NCBI GenBank assembly: GCA_000934385.1
Contig: KN880731.1
Location: 1 to 26,476 of the forward strand
Direction: 5' to 3'
From: Cylindrobasidium torrendii FP15055 ss-10
Taxonomy: Eukaryota; Basidiomycota; Agaricomycetes; Agaricales; Physalacriaceae
Length of the DNA: 26,476 bases
Shown here piece after piece: positions 10,563-19,206 of this stretch (position 1 is the first letter of the stretch; each line of letters begins with the position of its first letter). The translations under genes and the position numbers were made by a program. The notes beneath the pieces are model-generated. The model searched no databases and was not told the origin of the DNA. It saw nothing but the letters and a program-made list of their open reading frames with translations.

Positions 10563-10633
10563 GTGGCGGCCTATGACGATTTTCGAGTTCGATCATTGCT
10601 TGATCGAACTCGAAAATCGTCATAGGCCGCCAC
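10563..10633. repeat. Perfect 33-bp hairpin (hairpin 1)
   Basis: The arm at 10563-10595 is exactly the reverse complement of 10601-10633, with a 5-base loop TTGCT. Because the palindrome is perfect, the same peptide-like frame appears on both strands. That is a by-product, not evidence for a gene. Confidence 0.9.
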
Positions 10634-10659
10634 ATTATGCGGACACAAGGGCGCCGCTC

Positions 10660-10712
10660 GCTTACCAAGAAGTGTCGCAATTCGAGTCGAATCGCGACAC
10701 TTCTTGGTAAGC
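10660..10712. repeat. 19-bp perfect hairpin with inner extension (hairpin 2)
   Basis: The arms 10660-10678 and 10694-10712 are perfect complements. After one A/C mismatch, five more pairs (10680-10684 with 10688-10692) close on a 3-base loop, so 24 of 25 positions pair. Confidence 0.9.
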
Positions 10713-10715
10713 AAG

Positions 10716-10738
10716 AGTGCCGCATGGCCACCGGCACT
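10716..10738. repeat. Small 7-bp hairpin between hairpins 2 and 3
   Basis: AGTGCCG (10716-10722) pairs with CGGCACT (10732-10738) around a 9-base loop. It fills most of the spacer between the larger hairpins. Confidence 0.6.
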
Positions 10739-10744
10739 TTGCCA

Positions 10745-10800
10745 AGCCACGTGTACGTTCGACGCTGTTCTCAAAAACAGCGTCGAGCGTACACGTGGCT
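10745..10800. repeat. 25-bp hairpin with one G-T pair (hairpin 3)
   Basis: The arms 10745-10769 and 10776-10800 are complementary at 24 of 25 positions with a 6-base loop. The only exception is T opposite G, which would still pair as G-U in RNA. Each arm contains CACGTG. Confidence 0.9.
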
Positions 10801-10815
10801 CTGATAACTTAAGCA

Positions 10816-10861
10816 CTTATGTCCATGCATATCTCACGCGCTCTGAGCTTATGTCCATGCA
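10816..10861 (+). repeat. Direct repeat next to the right end
   Basis: CTTATGTCCATGCA occurs at 10816-10829 and again, identical, at 10848-10861. The pair lies between the hairpin array and the right subterminal block and could be a recombinase-binding repeat. That role is inferred. Confidence 0.65.
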
Positions 10862-10879
10862 CCTATGAGGCGGCCTGAA

Positions 10880-10893
10880 GTGTCCGGGGTCCT
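10880..10893 (-). repeat. Right subterminal block
   Basis: GTGTCCGGGGTCCT is the inverted counterpart of the block at 494-508, 38 bases inside the right terminal repeat. The different spacing on the two sides points to an insertion or deletion between the repeat and this block. Confidence 0.55.
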
Positions 10894-10931
10894 CCATCCA
10901 TGAAAGGAAATCCCGCCTCATATCCCGCTAC

Positions 10932-10961
10932 GTTTCACAGCATAGCAGTCCGGTACACCAT
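10932..10961 (-). repeat. Right terminal inverted repeat
   Basis: Begins GTTTCACAGCATAGCAGTCC and ends GGTACACCAT. Its reverse complement matches 450-479 at 28 of 30 bases. ACT (10962-10964) follows, matching ACT at 447-449. Confidence 0.75.
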
Positions 10962-11003
10962 ACTGGACTTGCATTGTGCTCAATTTGTGAACGTTTACCC
11001 CAG

Positions 11004-11373
11004 TTAGAACACATTCAAGGGGTCTAGGCAGTCAAGAGCAGCGGTCGACTGTTGTGCGTCGATTGAGAGCAGCAGCTGACTCAGTGAAGAGATGTGTCCA
11101 AGTTGATTTCTGGGGTGGTTGCTGTTCAGATAGGTGGCGATATGATGCGGAAAATTGAAGGGGGATTGCTTCTGAAGGAGTGCTACGGCGTTTTCAATGA
11201 TATTCTGGACACCGCAACTGTGAAGAAAACAAAGCAAATTGCATTTGAAGGACTCGGGAAGCGCTTTCACATTGAACGTCTGGCTTTGGGTCTGGCTTGC
11301 TGGAAATTGTGGCTCATTTTGTGCCACCGTGGGGAAGCGCTGCTGGTGGCGTCATCGCATGAGTAGTGGCCAT
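11004..11373 (-). pseudogene. Possible small gene or pseudogene, frame interrupted near its start
   Basis: A minus-strand frame from about 11350 to a stop at 11004 encodes about 110 plausible residues (including ALPESFKCNLLCFLHSCGVQ and LLLSIDAQQS) but contains no ATG. An ATG at 11373 (MATTHAMTPPAALPHGG) reads in a neighbouring frame and stops at TGA where the long frame becomes open. A one-base indel would join them, or a splice event may have been missed. A TATA-like GTATAAAGG lies upstream on the same strand (about 11524-11532). No family is recognised. The stop codon is only 43 bases outside the right terminal repeat. Confidence 0.3.
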
Positions 11374-11685
11374 CTTGTGGTGCTGATTACATCTCAGAGC
11401 GGAGTGTAGGGCGTCGGTCGTGATGTTGGCGCTGTGGGAGCGTGCACAAATCATACCGACTTACGGGGGGAGAAATTGGAGTTGAATTTCGAGCTGGAAT
11501 GGAATGGAATTGTTCGACCGAGTGCCTTTATACATGACATCACCGCCCTCGGGAGATCGGAATAGGAAGTGCGACGTCATGGCGGGGCCTGAGCTTGAAA
11601 GCCCGCTTCGTCTCTTACTTTCATGACCACGCAGGCGTAGAGGCCGCCCACCCACCGACAACACACTCTCCTCCACCGACAAAGA
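11374..11685. other. Upstream region of the phosphatase gene
   Basis: About 310 bases with no gene. There is no clear plus-strand TATA box before the ATG at 11686. A TATAAA on the minus strand near 11526-11531 could serve the leftward ORF. Confidence 0.4.
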
Positions 11686-14600
11686 ATGGATTTCTTCTCG
11701 GCCGCACAAGGCAGCACGTCCATCGGCCAAACAGAGCTCAACTCGTTCGCCGATGCTATCAACACACGCTTCGACTCTTTTACCGCCCGTCTGCCCGCCT
11801 CGCCGCTGCCGAAAGCGCCTCCAGTAAAGACGGCTATGAAACTTCCCACCGCAGCACCCGCATCCCCCGACCAGTTCCAGTCCATGTCGGCTGGCGAGCT
11901 GGACGGACTGATTCGTACGCCCTCGGTGCTCTTCATCGACGTTCGACCACATGCCGCCTTTACCACCGCCCGCTTACCGGGCGCCTTGTCACTCTCCGTG
12001 CCCTCCACTCTCCTCAAGCGTCCAATGTTTTCACTCGAGCGTCTGGCCGCCATGCTATCCTCACAACCATCACGCGCCCGATTCCTGCAATGGGACCAGG
12101 CCGCTCAGATCGTGGTGTACGACGCAGACTCGAGTGCTCTCGCTCCCAGCTCAAATATCCTCGGTTTATTACGGAAATTTGTTCAAGAAAGACCCGACTA
12201 CCCTGGTAAACTTTACTGGTTACGAGGCGGTTTTCAGTCCGTTTGGCGTGATCGAAGAGATCTCGTCGACGCTACATCACTTTCCCCAGATGGCACTGTC
12301 CAAGCAGCGCCCACACTGCAAGCCAGCCGCCTGCCATCCTCCGCCTTCCGTGCTCCCAAGCGCAGTTCGCCCGCTCCAGGTTCACTCCGCTCGTCAATGT
12401 CTTTTTCAAATCCGTACCAAGCGGCCAATCCGTTTTTCGACGCAGTACGCCAGAATATCGAGCTTTCTCACGGCATCACAGAGCGCATCCCTCTCAGGCT
12501 TCCGGACCGAGTCAAGGGCCGCATAGACGACCTTCCGTTCTCCTGGCTTCGCGACATTGCGCGGCGTTCAGCCTCATCACACGACGTCGACATCGAGGAG
12601 AGCATGGAGGCTCTTGCAATGCAATTCTATCGCATTGAACTTGCTGAGCAACGCCGTCTGATGGGCGTAATGGAACATCACTCGCGGGAATCGCAAATGT
12701 CATCAGAGTCGTCGGACAACACTCATGCCCCAAACGTGAAACCCTTCCCATTCAGTATAACGGCAGGCGTGGAGAAAGGAACTAAGAACAGGTGAGTTTT
12801 GCCGCTGCTATGATTCCAGTGCGGTGTACTCACTTATTCAGATATCGTCATATCTGGCCATTCGAGCATGCCCGTGTTCGCCTGCACAATGACCGTCCTG
12901 CCTCACCTGCTCCTCGCCCAAATCCATCTCCAGAATCCCACACGCCGGCATTGTTCCCCTTCCCTACCATCACCAGGCCCCTCGAGCTCACTATCCCACC
13001 ATCGCTCATGGGCGCGTCCAGTCAGACTGCCGCCCCCTTTGCGACGTCCGTTCCACTCGTGCGGCCCACAGCGAATCCACCAAGTCCTGACAGGCGCTCG
13101 GCAGATGACGATTATGTCAATGCCTCGTTTGTGCAGCCAATTTGTACTCGCCGGCGCTATATTGCGACACAAGGTCCTCTGGAAGCAACCTTCAACGATT
13201 TCTGGACGTATGTTTTTTCTGCCTTTGTCAGTTGTGCTCGTGTTTACGCCTGTGTGCAGTCTTGTCTGGCAACAGAACGTTCATGTCATTGTCATGCTTA
13301 CTCGCGAGATCGAAGGCTCGTCCATCAAATGCCATCGATACTGGAAAGAGGGCAATTATGGCCCACTTCGGTTGAAACTGGAGAGTATAGTTGGCGAAGA
13401 GGACCCAGGGGATATGCTGGACAGGACCGGAGGCGGGTTCTTCAACATGGACTCTGGCCCGCCGCGTAAAATCGACACGCTCGTCAAACGCACCTTCATC
13501 CTCACACATTCCGAATACCCGAAATCCACGCCCCGACGAATCACCCACTTCCAATATCTTGGCTGGCCGGACATGAATGTCCCGGACGACGCTCGTGGCC
13601 TTCTCTCACTCATGGATGAAGTAACGAAAACCATTGAAGTCAGCCAGGGTACTGAGAGATCGCCATCGCCAGGTCCTATCGACGTCCGTACCCTCTCGGA
13701 ACTTGACAGGGATACGGGTGTTGCCCGCCGCCAGCTTCATGCGACGCAGCCCTTGCTGCTTCACTGCAGTGCGGGAGTTGGCCGGACTGGTGGGTTCATT
13801 GCCATCGACGCTGTCCTCGACGCCGTCCGGCAGGAACTTCGGAAGTCCCTCCGCGACGTACCCCGAGAGCTCACGCCCACATCGTCGCCCAAAGACTCTG
13901 ATGGCGATATTGTTATGGACGACACTGGCCGTCCAGCAATTTCGATGCCTCCTAATCGCGAAGGTGCCGTGCTTCACATCCCTGTTGTGGAAGCCAATCT
14001 ACCCGTCGAACCCTCCCGACCCTCGATTCAGGACTGGATTCGCTCACAGCCAGACGACAAGACTGAGGCCAATGGGAGATATCCTGGTCTCGATGCCCGG
14101 CGTTCGTCCGTACAGGCGTCCACTCAAGAATGGGTTAGCGCGCAGGCGGTCGAACCGGACTCAATGACTGGAGTGCAGTCTACCAGTCCATCGAGTAGCA
14201 GAGCAGACCATACTTCGACGGACACGGCGGACCCCAGCTCTAGTGAAGACTCCTCTGAAGATTCATCATTCGGGTTCAACCGCCGCATGCCAAAGCTGAG
14301 CCTACCCAACCCTCCAGTGCACAGCGGGTATTCCTCTTCGCTGACAACCAACTCGAGCAACGATGTTGCCGCTGGCGGCAAGGCAGCAAGGCAAACTCGA
14401 TTTTCCCTGGACAGCCCACATGGCCCGAAGGACGTCTTTGCTCGTCGAGGGTCGGCACCTCCTGCTCGACCAACACTCTCCGGGGATCCCTCCTTCAAAA
14501 CCTCTCCGCCTACGTCCAAGGTCACGGCCGGGCCGAGTATCCCATCATCGGCCACTGGCTCATCCCGATTTGTGTCGCCCCCTCCGGCATCGATAGCGGT

Positions 14601-15444
14601 GTCGGAAATTCAAGCTACCACGCCTGCGGCGCCGCGACCAGCTGCTACGACTCCCCAAGACCAGAACACAGATCACGTCGTAGATAATTCACCTGGTGAC
14701 CTAGAAAACACTAACATCGATTACAAGGATCCTCGCGCAATGCACAAGGACCTATCTCCGCCGCTGCTCAGCTCGTATCAAAATCCTCTTTGCGAGGTTG
14801 TTCAGGATATGCGCGAGCAACGGATGTCGCTCTGCCAGAGTCTTCGACAATATGTGTTTGTTCATTCTGCGGTCATCGAGGGTGCGTTGCAGATTGTGGA
14901 CGAGGAGAGGAAGCGTGCTGGAATGCCGAGCGGTGAGGTTGGCGGTGGCGGCGTCGAGCACGGGGTGAACTTACCTTCCAAGATTTCCGACAATGCGTCG
15001 AAGGGGAGTTCATCGAGCGGCAGCCACCACGAATCGAGCAGCCAGAGTCGCAGTTTTGGAACGGGGGAGGCGGCGAAAGGGACGTCGGACGCGATGTCGG
15101 TGACGGTTCTTGCACCTGCTCTGACGATCAGCGAACCGAGCAGTTCGTTGTCAGGCAAGAGGAGGGCGAGTCCCACTGAGCTGCCGCAGGAGAACGCGAA
15201 GGGGGAGAAGAGGTTGAACAAGCGGCCGAGCATGAAGAGAAAATCGAGAAGCAATGATGCGGAGGGGGATGCGAGGTTGTCGATGGGCGAGGACAACAAA
15301 CGGTTGCGGTCTCCGCCCCGGTCGAAGTCGAGGGAGCGGTACGGGAACACGTTGGCGGAGCCTTTCTTTGATATGGGTGTGTGCCATATTGAGAGCTCCC
15401 CGCTCGGCCGCAACGAGCCTGTGACCGCTGACTTGGCGTGTTAG
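11686..15444 (+). CDS. Protein tyrosine phosphatase with N-terminal rhodanese-like domain, 1218 aa, three exons
   Basis: Exons: 11686-12791, 12842-13207 and 13260-15444. The layout resembles the fungal MAP-kinase phosphatases Pyp1/Pyp2 of fission yeast and Ptp2/Ptp3 of budding yeast, which dephosphorylate stress MAP kinases. The N-terminus has a rhodanese/CH2-like domain starting around LFIDVRPHAAF (about residues 80-190). Its usual active-site position reads VVYDADSS with no cysteine, so it is probably a docking rather than catalytic module. The phosphatase domain starts at NRYRHIWPFEH (368-378) and contains DDYVNASF, YIATQGP, the WPD loop (D595) and the signature HCSAGVGRTGG (C660, R666). 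The Q motif QRMSLCQSLRQYVF (Q1017) comes only after an insertion of roughly 310 Ser/Pro-rich residues. The C-terminal tail is basic with KRR/KRPSMKRKSRS clusters, suggesting nuclear entry. Substrate assignment is by family analogy. Confidence 0.92.
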
Positions 15445-16023
15445 ATCACTGAATTTGTCTCCCCATGCACACACACACATATATTGTCGTTTATGTTCTC
15501 GAACCGTTTACCGTTTACAAGACTGCCGAGCCCAAGTTGTCGTTTATCCCTCCCTCCAAGACTCCCGAATCTGCTGTCGACTTTGTCGCTTGTTTGTTTG
15601 TATCGCGTATTATTCCGGTAATTTATGACCCGCGCTCCCCCTACCTTTGTATCTTATTTTGTGTATATGCATGCACGATTCATGACGTTTTGGCTGTGTG
15701 GGTTGGTGGATCATTGGATGTGAGTGAGTATAGTTGTAAGGTTAGTGCAAGCCCGGCCTTGCGACTCCAAACTTCAAGCTTCAAGCTTCAAGCTTGGCTA
15801 TCTTGCGCTGCAATGATTTGTTTGTGAGCGCAAAATGCGTGGATTGATCGATCAGAGCAAGTTGCAGCCTGCAGCCATGTCACCTGCAGGTAGCTGCGTG
15901 TGAGTGCGGTCTGCTTCCAGCGTTCACTAGTCACTGAGCATCTTTCGAAACTGGTGACTGCTTTATCCTTTCCAAAGCATGATTAAATATTGATTCTTGA
16001 GTAGCAGATTCATCCAGACATAG
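15445..16023. other. Intergenic region between phosphatase and F-box genes
   Basis: No gene is supported in these 579 bases. It holds the presumed 3' untranslated region of the phosphatase gene, a short CTTCAAG tandem repeat, an imperfect palindrome around CCTGCAG/CTGCAGG (15869-15891) and the presumed F-box promoter. Confidence 0.5.
15772..15792 (+). repeat. Three tandem CTTCAAG heptamers
   Basis: CTTCAAG is repeated three times without interruption. The overlapping AAGCTT sites make the run partly self-complementary. Confidence 0.8.
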
Positions 16024-17451
16024 ATGTCTGAATCGACGCGTCCGGCTACCACCGGCCACAACATCAACGAATCCAATGTGTTCGCATCTATGCCTCGGGA
16101 CGTCCTGTTGAACATCATGGATGAGGAAGTTCAAGAAACCTTTGGCATGATAAATGCACTCTCGAACGAAGGCCCGTTATGGCGTCTTGGGCAAGTCTGT
16201 ACGCATTGGCGCCAGACTTTCCGGAGCAATCCGATTTTCTGGAGTCGCCTTTTTATCCATTTCGGCACCGTTCCTCACCCCATCCATCCTCGTGCCCTCG
16301 TTAATCGATTCCGGCAGCTTGTTCAGCTCTCCGGGACGACCGTCACTCTGTGCATCGGAATATGGTTGGCGCCATCGAGTACTTACGAGCTAGGAGATGG
16401 GGTCGCGGGAGTCCTTCGAGATGTTGTCGGGAGAATCGATCATCTCCGAATCACCTTTACAACCTATGGTCAGCAACTGCCTGTCCCCGACCGAGCGAGG
16501 TTGCCTTTGCCCCTCCTCCAGTCGGACCTCTTAAAAGATTGCGTGTTTTCTTCGCTTCACACGCTCTCTATTGGTCTTGCTTGTTCTCAGGTTCAACTAG
16601 GGGATGTGGAACTTCGAGTCGATACTTTCGCTCGATGTCCAGTGTTACGACATCTAACCTTATGGGAGGAAACTCACCGCGTTGTATTTGTCCTGCCCTA
16701 CCAGAATCTCACTTACATCAAGGCTAACGGGGGTCGTTTGGACTATATTCTCAGCCACCTAGGACACCTAACCGACGCCCACCTTGAATTGACACCAAGG
16801 TGTTTGCCATTGACGGGCGAACAACCGCCCGAGATCACCTTTCGCTCGCCTCCAACATGGCGAGCTGCTACTCTCCAGACTCTCAACAACCTTCATTTCA
16901 GCGGATGTTCCTCGTTCAACTTTAGCACTGCTGAGCGCAGTAATATTTTTCGCTCCTTGCACGCTCCTGCCTTGCGTATACTCCGCATGGAGGCCTCGCA
17001 CACGCAGCTGGCCCAAATCTTCGAAATGATACCCGACATTGCACTTGGCGGTTTGCAAGAGCTCATAGCCTTCTCTGCGAGCAAAACAAATGTACACTTT
17101 GACGATGTGCAGAGGTTTATCCGGCTCATGGCACGAATGCCCTCATTGCGTTCGTTGGCCACGGCAGGAGTGTTCGGGCGTTATGTGTTACGCGCACTGG
17201 TGGAAGGGGATGGCCTGATTCCACAGTTGGCTGTCTTGACCATTGATTTAGGGCTAGTTCAGGATGACTGTGAAAAGCTAGTCCATCTCGCGCGGGGGCG
17301 CAGGAAAAGACTTTCTGTGGAGGTCGATGTTTCGTCCGACTACGGCTGGGGAGATAAAACAAAGTTCAATCGTTACATTCGGAGATCGAAAGTGCGTATC
17401 TTTTGGAAGGAGTTGATTGGTTTGGCTCAAGTATGTATATTGTATGAGTGA
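16024..17451 (+). CDS. F-box protein, 475 aa
   Basis: One long exon from ATG at 16024 to TGA at 17449-17451. The N-terminal segment MPRDVLLNIMDEEV...WRLGQVCTHWRQTFRSNPIFWSRLFI (about residues 24-80) has the leucine, tryptophan and 'VCTHWR...P.FW' pattern of the F-box family that is greatly expanded in mushrooms. F-box proteins bind Skp1 and present substrates to SCF ubiquitin ligases. The rest is a leucine-rich region with repeated hydrophobic patterns (LRHLTLWEE, LTDAHLELTP, LRILRMEAS, LRSLATAGVF), consistent with irregular leucine-rich repeats. A canonical intron (17431-17479: GTATGT, branch CTGTAAC, CCAG) could replace the last six residues with SVCVT and a stop at 17497, giving 474 aa. 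Both ends are possible. Substrate unknown. Confidence 0.85.
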   Translation: MSESTRPATTGHNINESNVFASMPRDVLLNIMDEEVQETFGMINALSNEGPLWRLGQVCTHWRQTFRSNPIFWSRLFIHFGTVPHPIHPRALVNRFRQLVQLSGTTVTLCIGIWLAPSSTYELGDGVAGVLRDVVGRIDHLRITFTTYGQQLPVPDRARLPLPLLQSDLLKDCVFSSLHTLSIGLACSQVQLGDVELRVDTFARCPVLRHLTLWEETHRVVFVLPYQNLTYIKANGGRLDYILSHLGHLTDAHLELTPRCLPLTGEQPPEITFRSPPTWRAATLQTLNNLHFSGCSSFNFSTAERSNIFRSLHAPALRILRMEASHTQLAQIFEMIPDIALGGLQELIAFSASKTNVHFDDVQRFIRLMARMPSLRSLATAGVFGRYVLRALVEGDGLIPQLAVLTIDLGLVQDDCEKLVHLARGRRKRLSVEVDVSSDYGWGDKTKFNRYIRRSKVRIFWKELIGLAQVCILYE

Positions 17452-17497
17452 AGAGTACTGTAACGGGGCCTTGTGCCAGTCTGTATGCGTAACGTAA

Positions 17498-18023
17498 TGT
17501 TGAAGTCCGCTCACAGCGGGGCACCGTATGAGCATGGACATTGCAGACCTTGAGAGATTTATATGATCCCTTCACAACACTTTTCGAGCCGTCATCCAGT
17601 GTGCAATGTGCCGCCACATTTGATGGCACTCTCCCGGCGAAAGCCGGGCCCTCAGCCGACGATCAATGTCATTGCCAATTGGGCGGCCGTGTTCACTGCG
17701 ACCACCATCCTCATTAAATTTTCTGGCAGATAAAAACCCATTATCCTATTTCTTTCACGTTTCGCTGCATTTTGATACTTGCAAACACACTCATGGGCTT
17801 CCGGAAAGCACAACAGCAAGATCAGGGAACGTATTCGATAGATTCAAGGTGGCATCCCATGTGCATTGACAAGCTTGACTGTGGACCTTCGCATGCTAAA
17901 ATTTATGCATTTGTACATAGCTTTTCCCAAGCGAGCCAGAGCACTGTCGCTACTTGAACTACAAGGTATACCTTGTTTCCTTCGTTCGTAATTCTTGTCT
18001 TCCTCTTCATCCTCCTAATCCCA
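17498..18023. other. Intergenic region
   Basis: About 525 bases between convergent genes, with no coding potential that I can support on either strand. Confidence 0.4.
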
Positions 18024-19125
18024 TCAGTAATAGTCGTCGTCCTTTTCGTAGGCGGCAAAATACGTGGGGTGCAGGTAGGCAATGGCGCGCGGCTGGAAAG
18101 CAAAATGTGGAAAATGACTCTGTTGCGCATTTCTACTTGCAGCGGAGAACGGAAACGACTCGACGCGCTGGAAGGCATTCCTCCCCGTGGGCCTGTACAG
18201 CGACATGCCAGATACGCGAAGTCGGAGTGTCCTGCTCGAAAGGCCCATCCTCTTGCGATTCGAACGCCAAGCAGAGACATAGCTCGAGTACGTCGACCTC
18301 TGCTGACAGTAGTGCAAGGTCGTATGGGGGGAATCCCATCGTTCCGGTCGCACGAACGTCGCTCCTTGCCGCGGGACACCATTGGCACTCCTTGTTGGAC
18401 AAACATGGTCAGGGAAGCGCGCATCATTCTGAGTACTTAGCAAAGACTCACAGAATTTGCTGCCGGAGGCTCTCAATCCATCCGTTACTGCCCATGCAAA
18501 CACCGCTTGAACGACGTTCACCTTTGCCATACGTATATGGGAAGGACTCGGGGAGGACATCGAAAGGGCTGAATAGACGGGAAACATCGCTAAGGTGCTT
18601 GCGCAGTGGTTTGAGTTTCTTTGCCGCGATTTGGCCGAAGAGGGCGACGTGAAAACCGTCACAGAGGGGCTCGAAAACACTGGAAATGATGGATTCTGAA
18701 TGCTGGTCGTCTTCGCAAAAGTCGAGGACGAGGCTGTAAATCATGGCAGCTGAAAGTATGCAGGGCATTATGAGCATCCTTTGAGGGCTTTTATACGTCG
18801 AGAGTAAGTCCTCCGACGGTCATGAGTGGGCCGCCGCTGGGTGGTGCTCGAATAGGGTAGACAGTCGCTCTACAAAGGTTACTGTGGCTTGAGAATGCGC
18901 AGGGTATTGACAAGTCTTTACGGCCAGTCTGCGACGCTCGAAGATTTTATCGGACAGTTCGAAGCATGACCGACTGCTGTGCGCATGTACCAGAAGGACG
19001 CAGTTTAACTTTGCCGCAAAGATTGGCGCCGGGCCACAGCATAAAACTCTCAATAATTTGAAGGTTTACCTGAGTACCTCCACACGAATCACGCACATTA
19101 CGACAAATAAACAGGTGCCAATTCA
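18024..19125 (-). pseudogene. Uncertain multi-exon gene or pseudogene, family unknown
   Basis: Several minus-strand segments look like coding sequence but do not join cleanly. From 5' to 3': MNWHLFICRNVRDSCGGTQ followed by GTAAAC (start ATG 19125); LNCVLLVHAHSSRSCFELSD (about 18900-19010); GGPLMTVGGLTLD, ending at a GTATAA donor (18795); AAMIYSLVLDFCEDDQ...LRQQIL (about 18453-18745); DVRATGTMGFPPYDL...RRVVSVLRC (about 18136-18360); and PRAIAYLHPTYFAAYEKDDD, ending at a stop at 18024. The joins before AAMIYS and before PRAIAY are out of frame with the best splice sites. Either the splice choices are wrong, or the gene carries two frameshifts and is decaying. I recognise no domain. The plus-strand open frames over the same interval appear to be antisense shadows. 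Confidence 0.4.
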
Positions 19126-19206
19126 TAACGCGGCCACTCAACTATCGTACATAGTAACACCTGCAATAACTATCTGCATAGTAGACATTTCCATCCGCCG
19201 ACTACC

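Larger units (their letters stand above)
450..10961. mobile_element. Putative 10.5-kb terminal-inverted-repeat element with integrase and cargo genes
   Basis: A 30-base sequence at 450-479 is repeated as its reverse complement at 10932-10961 with two mismatches, and a second shared block lies just inside each copy (494-508; 10880-10893). The trinucleotide ACT flanks both outer ends and could be a target-site duplication. The interval holds a complete integrase-core gene reading toward the left end, an alpha-kinase gene and an oxygenase-like gene reading toward the right end, and a hairpin array near the right end. Seen: the repeats, flanks and genes. Inferred: that they form one mobile unit. 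The two repeats could instead be separate copies of a small non-autonomous element that happen to lie in opposite orientation. The pairing extends one more base on each side (T449 with A10962), so the exact boundary is uncertain. Confidence 0.55.

Noticed and set aside
10486..10737. Open frames on both strands sharing the peptide WRPMTIFEFD
   Set aside because: They run through the perfect palindrome 10563-10633, so the same peptide on both strands is a consequence of the palindrome, not of a gene.
450..10961. Assignment to a known superfamily such as KDZ, hAT or PIF/Harbinger
   Set aside because: The encoded integrase-core family and the end sequence do not match what I recall of those groups. 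A possible 3-base duplication alone is not enough to classify it.
14862..15413. 183-codon minus-strand open frame
   Set aside because: It lies antisense to the Ser-rich C-terminus of the phosphatase gene, whose forward frame is clearly the coding one.
17903..18680. Long plus- and minus-strand open frames over the 18-kb region, including one with a hydrophobic N-terminus
   Set aside because: Several overlapping frames are open here. The plus-strand ones have Arg/Ser/Pro-rich composition typical of antisense shadows, and no motif was seen.
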